Source: Fluoribacter dumoffii NY 23 (GTDB lineage: Bacteria > Pseudomonadota > Gammaproteobacteria > Legionellales > Legionellaceae). From it: 64,000 nucleotides of DNA. This document shows, in pieces, positions 35,758-45,782 of the stretch. The notes under the pieces were generated by a model, which saw only the letters and a program-made list of their open reading frames with translations, was not told where the DNA came from and ran no database searches. Location of the stretch: positions 2,902,054-2,966,053 of the forward strand of contig NZ_CM001373.1 in assembly GCF_000236165.1 (NCBI RefSeq), read 5' to 3'. The translations under genes were made by a program, and so were the position numbers. Position 1 is the first letter of the stretch. Every line of letters begins with the position of its first letter.

Positions 35758-38700
35758 ATGATATTTGAAGAATATATAAAATTATTAGAGTCATTCAAGC
35801 AAAACCAGATATCAAAAATTCTGGAACGAATTGACACTAAGATTTTTGATATACTCTACAGCAAACATGTCAGTCCCCGTATTGCAACCTATTTCCCTCA
35901 CTATGAACTGTGTTTCATGGCCGATGATACCCAATTGGAACCCGGAAAATTATATGTTAGGGAACTCAACGGAAAAATAGCCTATTCGGTAATTACCCCG
36001 CAAAATGAAACGGTTAAGGATGTCATTTTAGAAGATCTTGATGCCCCTGCCCCTTTTAAATACAAAATTAAATTGACGACTGAGGGTATTAACCCGAAAA
36101 AAGGCACATTTTACGTACGTAAACTTGAGACCGGTCTTGAATATACCGTTATCGACCCTCAAGGCAAATTAATAACTGATGTAATAAAAAAACAAGAATT
36201 AAACATAAATTTAGCTTCAGATTTTACACCTAAAGATCTGGAACCCTTCTTACCGGAAATTACAAACATTGCATCCAAAAAGAATCATTCTCTTCCTTTT
36301 ACATTGGATGCGTTTAAAGCACGGATATTATCCGCCGCCTCGAGAAGAGGCCATACGCAGTGGGCTCCTTTTAAAAATTATGATCTCGATCCCGATAATA
36401 TTTCCCAAATTAAAAAACTGATTAATGCACTTTATTACGCACGTCTTACTTTTTTAGATTTGGAGAATGTGGATGTTAGAAATATTAAACGCAGCTATAC
36501 TGATCTGAGATTACTCTATGGTAAAACAATTGATTTGGCTTATGAGGCCAGCTATTTGTTGACTCATTTAGATGTCGATCTAAAAGACATGTTTGATGAA
36601 GAACTCGCTCTTATTTTGCCTTTATTTGGTCAAATCCAATCCTTTGCACAAAAGCACTTTGAAAATAAAAAAGGAATTGTCCAAGCCCTTGAACCCAAAC
36701 CGCTCGCGTATAAAGCTGGAGAAATAGCGGGAATTACCATAGATCAATTACGCCCCAATGATGACGTTGATTTTAATTTCCTCACCCAATTCAGTGCTGT
36801 TTTACCAAGTTATATAGATAAGTTAACCCACTATATCGAACAATTTTCTTCACAGATTAAAGAATCAGAACCAAAGCTCAATCAAAAAAAGCTGGCTGAA
36901 TTACAAAATGCCGCACTCAATCTATTGAATGATATAGAAAATATTAAAGGAAATAGCGTTTTTGTTTCCGTCAAATTTTTGAACTATATCCACATAATTA
37001 GCAATATCATCACCTTATCCATGAGTACTTTGGAGCAAATTGGAGAGCTCAGTGAATCTTCTCAGGACCTGGTTCGTGATAAACTGGGGCAGCTTAAGTA
37101 TATTGTTCTGCCTACTTTATTCGGCTTGGTGGATAAAATCGAAGATAATGCCATGCTTAAGCCCGGTACTTTGTCTGTCCCCTTGATGGAAAAAGTCAAA
37201 GTTTTATATGAAAAAATACTTTATCTTCCCCAAAAAGCCATTGATTTTAAAAAGAAAGGTGCAAATTTACTTGAAATAGAAGACCCACACTTTATCGAAT
37301 TAAGATTGGAAATGACCTACAGACGGATCGATAAAGCCAATAAAGCATTATATAAAATTCAAAAAGCAAACGCCGCATGCAGACGTTTTTTTACCATCTT
37401 AAAAGATCCCCAGTACAGTAAACTGCGCTTATATCAGCTTCCTGACGAGGTGAAGGAAGAGCTTGTAAAAAACTATAAGCTTCTCAAACCTTACATGGCC
37501 CAACTCGACATTGATTTAAATTCTCTAATCATCTCGAGATTGACTGGTCCGGCAAAAGAAGATTGGTATTCTTATATTGGAACGCCCCTACGCTGGGTTA
37601 AAAAACAATTGCCTGCAGACCATATAAGCTTTGTATTGGCAAAAGAAAGCGCACTAAATAATTTAATAACTAAAGATGAAAACAGTAAGATCTTTCATAT
37701 TAACCTTAACAAAGATTTAATTGACTCAGTACACAAAAAAGCAAATTTAGTTTTATTTCCCTACCGAGGTAATGAAAAAACAAGTGTGTATGCAGTTGAT
37801 GAATCAATACCGTTACATGTCGAGCAAGTTAAAGATAAAAAATCAAGACTTAAAAAGAAAGAGTTTGAATTGGTGCAAATGGCTTATTTGCACTTTGTCC
37901 AGATCATAAAAGAACAAATTGCCGCAAACCCTGATCTCTATAATAAAAATTTGGCGCTAAATAATCTCGGAGAAAAAGAGAGGAATGAATGCCACCAATT
38001 ATTTAAGATATTTCAACCCTATCTAAACTCTATTGTCGCCCCCGAGTTTAAAGATTCAGCAAAAAATTTTGAACTTTACTTAGTAGGTTTATTTGCAGAA
38101 AAAGAAAATCTAAAAACTCCATCTAAAGAGTTTTTTTTAAATCTTGATAATAATGTCCGTAATTTTTTTGATTTCATCAATTTTCAGTGGTTCGATAAAA
38201 ACGAATTTCAAAAAATATTAAACGCCTACAGTCAATTTTCCCAAATAATAAAGAAACAGATCGAGGAACAACCTCAGCATTATGGAAATAACCTGGTTTT
38301 AACAAGTCTTGATGAAGGGACAAAACAAAAGTGCTATCAGTTATTCCAAATCTTCCAACCCTATTTTAAATTAGCAATTCCACGTGATCTTCAAGCCTCT
38401 GCACTTAATTTTGAAAAGTATCTCACTGCATTTCTTACTAATAAGCCTGTTGAGTTACTTGAGGCGCCGCCTGTTTCCCTATTTTTAAAACTGGATAAAC
38501 CTATTCAGGATTTCTTTGCCGAATGGAAGGATAAAAGTCAAACTTATTATGATTTTGCGAAAGGTAAATTTCTTGATGAAAAAGAGTCAAAGGCGCTGGA
38601 TGTCAAGCGGGAAGAAGATGCAAAACTGCATTTTAAAACGGTAGAGGGTGATAAATTACTGCAAAATTATGAGCAATTAACAGCAGATCAAACTCTCGAA

Positions 38701-41409
38701 ATTTATCAATGGTACCGAAATAAGCATAACAAATTTTTAGTAGTCCATAATGCTTATACTCAATTTCTCAAGTTGCTTGATAAAGAAATAAAAGCAAAAC
38801 CTGAAATTCAGGAAAACATATCGCTCCTCAATCAAATTCGTCCTGGGATAAAAGCTCAACTGCGGAATTTATACAGTATTTTCCAGCCTTATTTAATTAA
38901 TGCAGTACCGTCCGAACATAAGGAAGACGCCCTAAGTTTCGATGAATTTTTAGTCGACAGTTTATCTACTACACAATTCTTTAGCGAAGATGCACCACCA
39001 ATTGAAATATTTCTGGATTTGAAAAGTTATTTTCAAGATGTTTTTATTCGCTTCAATTCGGAATGGAATCGAAGAACTGAACGTTTTTTTAATTTAGCTC
39101 AAGAAAAATTTATTCTCGAAAACAATTCAACAGCACTTAAGCCCGATCCTACAACTGGCCGAGAGCACTTTGTAATCCAACACACCAATTATTCCAAGTG
39201 CATCCATGAGTTTAGGCAGTCTTTATTTGAGATAACAAAACTATTTAATCAGTCCATGCAAGCTGAATTAACTCCTAACCTGTCAACTCAGCCCGTACCA
39301 GGGTCAGATCTTTCCGCCGAAGGATTATTTATTCAGGCATGGCAGACTGTATTGCCCCCATCTAAAGCACCTTTCCCTGAAATGGAGGATAATAACAAAA
39401 GGTTGGCGCAAAGCAGGCAAGTCTGTGCCTTAAAAGATATTTATAACAGTTTGTTCCATTTGGAAGGAATTGTCCTCGAGTTAGAAAATTTAAATAATAA
39501 AAGCATCAAAAGTCGATACGTATACTATTTATTACAAGCTTATGGACATCTTAATGAAATCATAAAATCTGCAAAACGTTTGGCTGCAGATCCGCATTTG
39601 GGCTTCCTGGCCCGAGATTTACTTGATAAGGCACAAACTATTTATGCAACCTTCCAGGAGCATTCTGATGCATATCAAGTTGGGCCCGAGCAAATCTCCT
39701 TCGGACCAGCGCAAGTTCAATACAATGCCCTTTGGTATGTCCTTAATGCCTTTTATATTACCCCTAAGCACATCAGAGCGTTTAAAAATACGAATTACCT
39801 GACCACTGCAGAGCTTAATGAATTACATTTTAAAGCCAAAAAATCAACATCATTTATCGAGGGATTGATTAATAACTCTAATTCCTATTTTAAATTGTTC
39901 CTGCAAACGCCCAATATGATTTATTTATACCAGGAACTCACAGCCAAACTTAACGAATTTACGAGTACGTCCCATGATGCGGTCATGGATAATATTGAGA
40001 AGATACAGTCGGAAATATTGACTCCTATGCTTCTTGAAGCAGATCATTGGGAAAACCGATTAGGACTCTCTCCTGGGATATTATCAGGTCCATTAAGGCA
40101 AATTACCAATGAATTTTTCAAAGGATTATTGCACCCGCTGGACTTGGATTCCAAAACGCGAATAGGGTTAATTTATGATAAAAAACAGCTGGAAAAAAGA
40201 ACCAGTTTGACCAGGAAGCAAATCAACAGAAACCAAAAATATATAAAAAAAATAGATAAAGACTTCCAGGATATTGAACATCTATATCATTGGTATCTTG
40301 AAGTCACCACACCTATTGATGTATTGGATTTTTCTGTTCCCATCCAAAGAGTGCCACTCGATAAAGCAAAAACTGAGCTCTGTGCAGCTTACAAGAAAGC
40401 ATTGCCCAAACTGGCACAGCTAAAACAAAGTAAAAAAGTTGAAATCCCTCCCAGTATGTATGCAGAAGATCATAAGCTGGATGAATTATGTAATTCTGGG
40501 CTTAAATCTTATGATCCGCATTTTACTGAAATCGAAGCGTTGATTGTGGCAAGCCATCATTATTATCTCGGCTTAAAAGCAACTCATCAAATGCGTCTGA
40601 ATACGGTACAGGAAAAATTGGACTATCTGACGGATTTGGAGCCAATAGAGGCACAAGAAAAACAGCTTTTTGTTGAACAATATACTACCGATTCATTCAA
40701 AAAACATCTGGAAACAACCTGCAATAGTTCAAAAGCTTTACAATATTTGCAGTATAATACTGATAAAGAATATAGGGATGAACTGCATGCATACCTACAA
40801 AACCTCCAAAAGGAAATCATTGCTAAATCCAAAAACTCCCGGAATATTGATCGGAGTATTAAAAAACTTTTAGAAATAGAAACCAGGAAATTCGAAAAAA
40901 AATACTACGCAGATTATTATCATCTTTTTACAGTACGTGCAGCCTTGGAACAATTTAAAATTTATTTCAGCTCTTCCAGACTTGCTATTCACAATCATAA
41001 AGCCCTCTTTGAAAGCGATAAAACTTTAGATATGAAATCTGAACGAATCAAAGAATTAGAAGCCATTGCTAATAATCAATCCATGGAGGTTCATGATCGT
41101 TTGCAGGAAATTGAGAAAAAAATTAAAGACCCCAATTTCGGAAGAATTATCATGGCCCATAAACAAATGGATACATTTAGTTTCACTTACCTGAAAATAT
41201 GTTTTTTCTCCTTGCTTGAGGCATTGAATTTATTTACCCCAACAAGAAAAATACTTCTTGGTCAAATCAATGCTGCTGTAACAAACCAACCCAAAATGAG
41301 TGAGCTAACCAAACGTTTGGGTCTATTTGCCACCAATAAACCCGATAATGATCTGGAAACCAAAAGATATGAGGCCCCTATTCTGCCCGTCTTGGATTCT
41401 AATCCCTAA
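35758..41409 (+). CDS. Giant repeat-containing protein, candidate Dot/Icm effector (1883 aa)
   Basis: This 1883-residue soluble, strongly charged protein has no signal peptide; only a short hydrophobic patch lies near residue 1815. Near the N-terminus a beta-type unit is duplicated (about 60-90 and 111-143; both contain Y-V-R then E/A-Y-x-V-I). The central part carries three related units (about 709-815, 823-935 and 999-1110). Each has an AY-x2-F helix, an IFQPY block and FL-x-L-D/K followed by an aromatic helix. The rest is helical with coiled-coil stretches (about 1480-1510). Size and style recall large Legionella effectors such as SdhA/SdhB/SidH, but homology is unconfirmed. It appears to be transcribed alone. 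Confidence 0.7.
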   Translation: MIFEEYIKLLESFKQNQISKILERIDTKIFDILYSKHVSPRIATYFPHYELCFMADDTQLEPGKLYVRELNGKIAYSVITPQNETVKDVILEDLDAPAPFKYKIKLTTEGINPKKGTFYVRKLETGLEYTVIDPQGKLITDVIKKQELNINLASDFTPKDLEPFLPEITNIASKKNHSLPFTLDAFKARILSAASRRGHTQWAPFKNYDLDPDNISQIKKLINALYYARLTFLDLENVDVRNIKRSYTDLRLLYGKTIDLAYEASYLLTHLDVDLKDMFDEELALILPLFGQIQSFAQKHFENKKGIVQALEPKPLAYKAGEIAGITIDQLRPNDDVDFNFLTQFSAVLPSYIDKLTHYIEQFSSQIKESEPKLNQKKLAELQNAALNLLNDIENIKGNSVFVSVKFLNYIHIISNIITLSMSTLEQIGELSESSQDLVRDKLGQLKYIVLPTLFGLVDKIEDNAMLKPGTLSVPLMEKVKVLYEKILYLPQKAIDFKKKGANLLEIEDPHFIELRLEMTYRRIDKANKALYKIQKANAACRRFFTILKDPQYSKLRLYQLPDEVKEELVKNYKLLKPYMAQLDIDLNSLIISRLTGPAKEDWYSYIGTPLRWVKKQLPADHISFVLAKESALNNLITKDENSKIFHINLNKDLIDSVHKKANLVLFPYRGNEKTSVYAVDESIPLHVEQVKDKKSRLKKKEFELVQMAYLHFVQIIKEQIAANPDLYNKNLALNNLGEKERNECHQLFKIFQPYLNSIVAPEFKDSAKNFELYLVGLFAEKENLKTPSKEFFLNLDNNVRNFFDFINFQWFDKNEFQKILNAYSQFSQIIKKQIEEQPQHYGNNLVLTSLDEGTKQKCYQLFQIFQPYFKLAIPRDLQASALNFEKYLTAFLTNKPVELLEAPPVSLFLKLDKPIQDFFAEWKDKSQTYYDFAKGKFLDEKESKALDVKREEDAKLHFKTVEGDKLLQNYEQLTADQTLEIYQWYRNKHNKFLVVHNAYTQFLKLLDKEIKAKPEIQENISLLNQIRPGIKAQLRNLYSIFQPYLINAVPSEHKEDALSFDEFLVDSLSTTQFFSEDAPPIEIFLDLKSYFQDVFIRFNSEWNRRTERFFNLAQEKFILENNSTALKPDPTTGREHFVIQHTNYSKCIHEFRQSLFEITKLFNQSMQAELTPNLSTQPVPGSDLSAEGLFIQAWQTVLPPSKAPFPEMEDNNKRLAQSRQVCALKDIYNSLFHLEGIVLELENLNNKSIKSRYVYYLLQAYGHLNEIIKSAKRLAADPHLGFLARDLLDKAQTIYATFQEHSDAYQVGPEQISFGPAQVQYNALWYVLNAFYITPKHIRAFKNTNYLTTAELNELHFKAKKSTSFIEGLINNSNSYFKLFLQTPNMIYLYQELTAKLNEFTSTSHDAVMDNIEKIQSEILTPMLLEADHWENRLGLSPGILSGPLRQITNEFFKGLLHPLDLDSKTRIGLIYDKKQLEKRTSLTRKQINRNQKYIKKIDKDFQDIEHLYHWYLEVTTPIDVLDFSVPIQRVPLDKAKTELCAAYKKALPKLAQLKQSKKVEIPPSMYAEDHKLDELCNSGLKSYDPHFTEIEALIVASHHYYLGLKATHQMRLNTVQEKLDYLTDLEPIEAQEKQLFVEQYTTDSFKKHLETTCNSSKALQYLQYNTDKEYRDELHAYLQNLQKEIIAKSKNSRNIDRSIKKLLEIETRKFEKKYYADYYHLFTVRAALEQFKIYFSSSRLAIHNHKALFESDKTLDMKSERIKELEAIANNQSMEVHDRLQEIEKKIKDPNFGRIIMAHKQMDTFSFTYLKICFFSLLEALNLFTPTRKILLGQINAAVTNQPKMSELTKRLGLFATNKPDNDLETKRYEAPILPVLDSNP
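35935..36186 (+). repeat. Duplicated ~32-residue beta unit inside the giant protein
   Basis: Residues 60-90 and 111-143 share the layout (L/I)-x-P-x-K-x-x-(F)YVR-x-L, then AYSVITPQ or EYTVIDPQ, then VKDVI or ITDVI. The two copies are separated by about 20 residues. This suggests a pair of small beta-hairpin modules at the N-terminus. Confidence 0.7.
37882..39102 (+). repeat. Three tandem ~110-residue units inside the giant protein
   Basis: The units start near 37882, 38224 and 38752. Shared landmarks are AY-x2-F-x6-(K/E)-x-I at the start, LF-x-IFQPY or LYSIFQPY, a P-x5-(S/A)-x2-F block, APP-x3-FL-x-L in the last two and FFLNLD in the first, and a terminal aromatic helix. Units 2 and 3 also share an extra tail (FAKGKFLDE and LAQEKFILE). 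Confidence 0.75.
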
Positions 41410-41458
41410 TAATCTTAAGTAGAAAACTGCATTTAAAATTAAAATTCATCCAATTTTT

Positions 41459-44400
41459 TTAACCGAGAGACTCTTCGCTTTCTAAATGTTCTGCTGCAGC
41501 AATTTTCGTATGATCTGCTGCCAATAAGAGATACATTGAAGGAACAACAAAAAGGGTAAACAAAGTACCAATCGAAATTCCCATGGCGATGACCAAACCA
41601 ATGTTAAAACGGCTTTCAGCACCCGCCCCTGTAGCAAAAATTAGGGGTATTACTCCTAATACCATTGCCGCAGTAGTCATTAAAATCGGACGTAAACGAA
41701 TTGCGGCAGCGGCTTTTATCGCATCAAATTTTCCTTGGCCACTAAGCTGTAAATCATTAGCAAATTGCACAATCAAAATACCGTGTTTACTAATAAGGCC
41801 AATCAGCGTCACCAGACCTACCTCACTATAAATATTAAGCGTAGCATGACCAATGCCTAAACTGATAAAAATCATGGCACCGCAAATGGACATAGGCACA
41901 CTAATCAAAACTATGAGAGGGTCGCGGAAACTTTCAAATAAAGCAGCCAATGATAAAAAGATGATAATTAAAGCAAAGAAAAAAGTGACAATTAAACTGG
42001 AGCCTTCTTGAATATACTGACGGGATTGAGAGGCGTAATCAATGTAATAGCCTTGAGGTAACTCCTGTTTGGCAATGTCAGCAAAAGTGTCCAATGCTTT
42101 TCCCATAGATACCCCAGGAAAGGCTACAGCCGAAATCGTAGCAGAATTGAGCTGTTGAAAATGATTTAATGATTCAGGAACAATCTGCTTTTGTAAACTG
42201 GCTACAGTAGATAGGGGTATGGAGGCTCCCGAAGAGGTCTTAATGTAATAGTTTAATACTTGTTCGGGGTTCAGTCGTGTCTCCCTCTTCACTTGAGGGA
42301 TTACCTGGTAAGAGCGACCAGCATAATTGAAATAGTTGATATACCCTTCACTCAAGGCAGATCCAAATAAATTACCTAAATCCTGCATGGTCAAGCCAAA
42401 CTGGGATATTTTATCGCGATCCAGCTTAATTTTCGTCTGTATTTGATCAATTTTGAGATCAGGATCAATAAATGCAAAAATACCAGACTCATAAGCTTTA
42501 TCTAAAATACGTTGTAATACATCATTTAATTTATCAAAAGTCTCCGTCGTAGTGATAACAAATTGGATGGGGAGACCGCTCCCGCCTCCGGGTAATGAAG
42601 GTAACTGAAATGCTGCCACTTTAGCCCCTGCAATTTTATTGAGCTCCTTTTGAATTATGGGCACTAAATCATTGGAGGTTCGTGTACGTTCCTCCCAAGG
42701 TTTTAATACCATTCCAATGATAGAAGTATTCAAACCTTGAGATCCATCGACCTGGAAAATATGATCCATTTCGGGAAATTTTTTAAATATTTTATTTACT
42801 TCATTAGCATAAAGTTGTGTTTGGGCTAAAGAAGCGTTTGCTGGTGCAGTTACCTGAGCGATAACAATCCCCATATCTTCTTGAGGGGCCAATTCTGTTG
42901 ATGAAGTAATAAAAAGAAAATAATTACTTAAGAGAATGATGATGGCAAAAACAACTACAACCGGCAAATGTTTCAAGGTTGAGGATAAAATCCGTTCATA
43001 AGATTTCTCAAGTTTTGTGAATGAATTATCAACATAGGTCATAAATCGCCCTTTAATAGATCCATCACCCAATTTAAGGAATTTGGAACACATCATAGGG
43101 GACAAAGTTAAGGCAATTACAGCCGAGACTGTTACTGCACCGGCAAGGGAAAAGGCAAACTCGGTAAACAATGCCCCTGTTAAGCCGCCCATAAATCCAA
43201 TAGGTAAATAGACAGCAATCAAAACTACAGTGATGGCAATAATAGGGTTCGCCAATTCACGCGCCCCCAATAAAGCGGCTTTAAAGCGTGTTTTCCCCTC
43301 CTCGATGTGGCGCTGCACGTTTTCAACCACAATAATTGCATCATCCACTACCAGACCTATGGCGAGCACTAAAGCCAATAAAGTAAGCAAGTTAATGGAA
43401 TATCCTAAAATGAGCATGATCCAAAAGGCCCCAATCAGAGACAAGGGGATTGCAATAATTGGAATGACAACTGAGCGGATGGAGCCAAGAAAGATAAAAA
43501 TGACAACAGTTACAATTAAAAATGCCTCTAATAAAGAAACAACCACTTCATGAATCGAAGAATCAACAAATAAACTGGCATCATATACAATTTTGCCTTC
43601 CAGGCCTTGTGGTAATTGTTCCTGAATGGTGGGAAATATTTTTTTAATCTCATCGATTACAGTTAAAAGATTGGCTGAAGGTGCGACAACTATCCCTATA
43701 TATACCGCGGTGCGTCCATCAAAACTTACTGAAGAATTATAATTTTGTGCACCCAAATCCACAGTTGCCACATCTTCCAAACGAATTATTGCCCCGTTTT
43801 GCGCTTTAATGATCATTTTCTTAAACTGGTTAACATTCGTTAAGTCCGTACCAGCGGTAAGATTCTGAATAAACATCTGGCCATCAGTACGACCTACAGC
43901 AGAAATAAAATCATTATTTGCCAGAGCCGCGCCAATTTCTGCTGCAGAAATCCCATACCCCGCAAGTTTAACCGGATCAAGCCATGCTCTTAGGGCAAAG
44001 GTTTGATTTCCTAAAATTTGTGCATTTTGTACCCCATTGACCGCTTGTAATTTTGGCTGTACGACCCGAATTAAATAATCTGTAATTTTATTAATCGGTA
44101 ATTCATCGCTATAAAAACCAATATACATGGAATCAATCGTTTGCCCCACTGAAACGGTGATAACCGGTTGCTGCGAATTTTTGGGAAGCTGGTTCAAAAC
44201 GGCATTTACTTTGGTGGTAATATCGGACAATGCCTTTAAAGGATCATAATTGAGAAGAAGGTTTACAGTAATCGTACTTGTACTAGGTGAACTGATGGAC
44301 GTCATGTAGTCAATCCCATTAGCTTGGGCGATTGAATTTTCTAATGGGGTAGTGATAAAACCTGCAATGACATCAGGGTCAGCCCCTGTATAAGCCGTGG

Positions 44401-44542
44401 TTACAGTGACGATGGCATTTTCTGTAAATGGATATTGCATTACAGGTAAAGATCCAATGGAGCGTAAGCCCATGGCTAAAAGCATCAAGCTAATTACTGT
44501 AGCCAGTACAGGTCTTCTAATAAAAATATCAGTAAACCGCAT
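41459..44542 (-). CDS. RND multidrug efflux pump, HAE-1 (AcrB-like) transporter
   Basis: This 1027-residue inner-membrane proton-driven pump subunit has twelve membrane segments and two large periplasmic loops. The N-terminus FTDIFIRRPVLATVISL is standard. The proton-relay aspartate pair is in IGLVVDDAIIVVEN (about residue 400), and the mirrored block GLISKHGILIVQFAN lies in the second half. It is the third gene of a complete operon (outer-membrane factor, adaptor, pump). It probably expels amphiphilic drugs or host antimicrobial compounds. Substrate range is not readable. It is convergent with the giant gene, with about 50 bases between. Confidence 0.96.
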   Translation of the reverse strand: MRFTDIFIRRPVLATVISLMLLAMGLRSIGSLPVMQYPFTENAIVTVTTAYTGADPDVIAGFITTPLENSIAQANGIDYMTSISSPSTSTITVNLLLNYDPLKALSDITTKVNAVLNQLPKNSQQPVITVSVGQTIDSMYIGFYSDELPINKITDYLIRVVQPKLQAVNGVQNAQILGNQTFALRAWLDPVKLAGYGISAAEIGAALANNDFISAVGRTDGQMFIQNLTAGTDLTNVNQFKKMIIKAQNGAIIRLEDVATVDLGAQNYNSSVSFDGRTAVYIGIVVAPSANLLTVIDEIKKIFPTIQEQLPQGLEGKIVYDASLFVDSSIHEVVVSLLEAFLIVTVVIFIFLGSIRSVVIPIIAIPLSLIGAFWIMLILGYSINLLTLLALVLAIGLVVDDAIIVVENVQRHIEEGKTRFKAALLGARELANPIIAITVVLIAVYLPIGFMGGLTGALFTEFAFSLAGAVTVSAVIALTLSPMMCSKFLKLGDGSIKGRFMTYVDNSFTKLEKSYERILSSTLKHLPVVVVFAIIILLSNYFLFITSSTELAPQEDMGIVIAQVTAPANASLAQTQLYANEVNKIFKKFPEMDHIFQVDGSQGLNTSIIGMVLKPWEERTRTSNDLVPIIQKELNKIAGAKVAAFQLPSLPGGGSGLPIQFVITTTETFDKLNDVLQRILDKAYESGIFAFIDPDLKIDQIQTKIKLDRDKISQFGLTMQDLGNLFGSALSEGYINYFNYAGRSYQVIPQVKRETRLNPEQVLNYYIKTSSGASIPLSTVASLQKQIVPESLNHFQQLNSATISAVAFPGVSMGKALDTFADIAKQELPQGYYIDYASQSRQYIQEGSSLIVTFFFALIIIFLSLAALFESFRDPLIVLISVPMSICGAMIFISLGIGHATLNIYSEVGLVTLIGLISKHGILIVQFANDLQLSGQGKFDAIKAAAAIRLRPILMTTAAMVLGVIPLIFATGAGAESRFNIGLVIAMGISIGTLFTLFVVPSMYLLLAADHTKIAAAEHLESEESLG

Positions 44543-44633
44543 TATCTAATCCTTGATCTATCTAAACGACTTGTTTCGTTGCAATGTAACCTGTGGCCTG
44601 ATTACCTGGACTCCCAGCATATTCCGCGATCGC

Positions 44634-45782
44634 CTATTTTTCCACCACTTTGGGTGATGCTTCATTACTGGGTTGAATTGTATTATTAATCAGAACCTGA
44701 CTGCCATTCTTGAGCTTCAATTGTCCACTGGTCACCACGATATCACCGGCGTGTAACCCTTTTAAAACAGCGATTTGATCCCCTCGGGTATCTCCAACCG
44801 TTACAAAAACCTGTTTAACTACCAGAATGGGTTTATTATTTTGGTCTTTTTGACCGTTCTCTTTAACTAAATAAACAATATCCCCATAAGGATTAAAACT
44901 AATCGCCGATTGCGGTAGGGTCAGATAATTTTTCTTTGCTCCCGTTTCAACTTCCACCTGAGTAAACATACCGGGCTTCAATTTAAAATCGGGATTAGGA
45001 AGCGTAGCTTCTACTTCCACATTACGGGTAGCACTGTCTACAATAGGTTCAATTGTAGTAATTTTCCCCTGAAATATTTTATCAGGGTATGTATCAGCAA
45101 CCACCCTTACATTTTGTCCCAACTCTAATTTGGCCAACTCTTGCTGGGGCAAATAAAAATCAACGTAAATGGGATCCAATGCTTGTAGGGTGGTGACTGT
45201 GTCTCCTACATTAAGATACTGTCCAGGATTAATGTTGTTAATTCCTAATTGACCTGTAAAAGGAGCGCGAATAGTCTTTTTTTCAACGGTGGCAGTTTGT
45301 TGTGCCACTTGAGCCTGTAAATTCTTTAGGTTCCACTCATCAGCGTCCACGGTTTGTTTACTGACTGCCCGCACCGCATATTGTGCCTTATCACGGTTAT
45401 AAGTAATTTTTGCCAATTCAACCTGTGCCTGTAATGAATGTAATTGCCCCAATTCAGTATCGGCATTTAATTGCACGAGAACAGTCCCCTTTTTAACAGG
45501 TGTACCGGGCGTGAAATAGATTGTCTGGACCATCCCCGCAAGTTCGGTTGTGACATTCACACCAAGGCGTGCTCGCATATTGCCCACCGCTCTTAAAGTA
45601 GGCTGCCATAATGAAGCTTCTACTTTCATTGTCGAAACGGTTACCGGAGGCGATTTCATCTTGAGAAAATATTGTTGCATCATATAATTACCAATCGCTT
45701 TCCAGCCAAAAATCAGAGCAAAGAGGACTCCAACAGCAATCAGCATAATAATCATTTGTTTTTTTAAAAATATTTCTTTCAT
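44634..45782 (-). CDS. RND pump periplasmic adaptor (HlyD/AcrA family)
   Basis: This 382-residue membrane fusion protein has an N-terminal membrane helix (about 9-31), a first lipoyl half (GMVQTIYFTPGTPVKKGTVLVQLN in part), a helical hairpin (about 100-150), the second lipoyl half (IRAPFTGQLGINNINPGQYLN in part), and barrel and membrane-proximal domains. I took the ATG at 45782, which overlaps the stop of the outer-membrane factor gene as ATGA. It joins the pump encoded downstream with the channel encoded upstream. Confidence 0.94.
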   Translation of the reverse strand: MKEIFLKKQMIIMLIAVGVLFALIFGWKAIGNYMMQQYFLKMKSPPVTVSTMKVEASLWQPTLRAVGNMRARLGVNVTTELAGMVQTIYFTPGTPVKKGTVLVQLNADTELGQLHSLQAQVELAKITYNRDKAQYAVRAVSKQTVDADEWNLKNLQAQVAQQTATVEKKTIRAPFTGQLGINNINPGQYLNVGDTVTTLQALDPIYVDFYLPQQELAKLELGQNVRVVADTYPDKIFQGKITTIEPIVDSATRNVEVEATLPNPDFKLKPGMFTQVEVETGAKKNYLTLPQSAISFNPYGDIVYLVKENGQKDQNNKPILVVKQVFVTVGDTRGDQIAVLKGLHAGDIVVTSGQLKLKNGSQVLINNTIQPSNEASPKVVEK

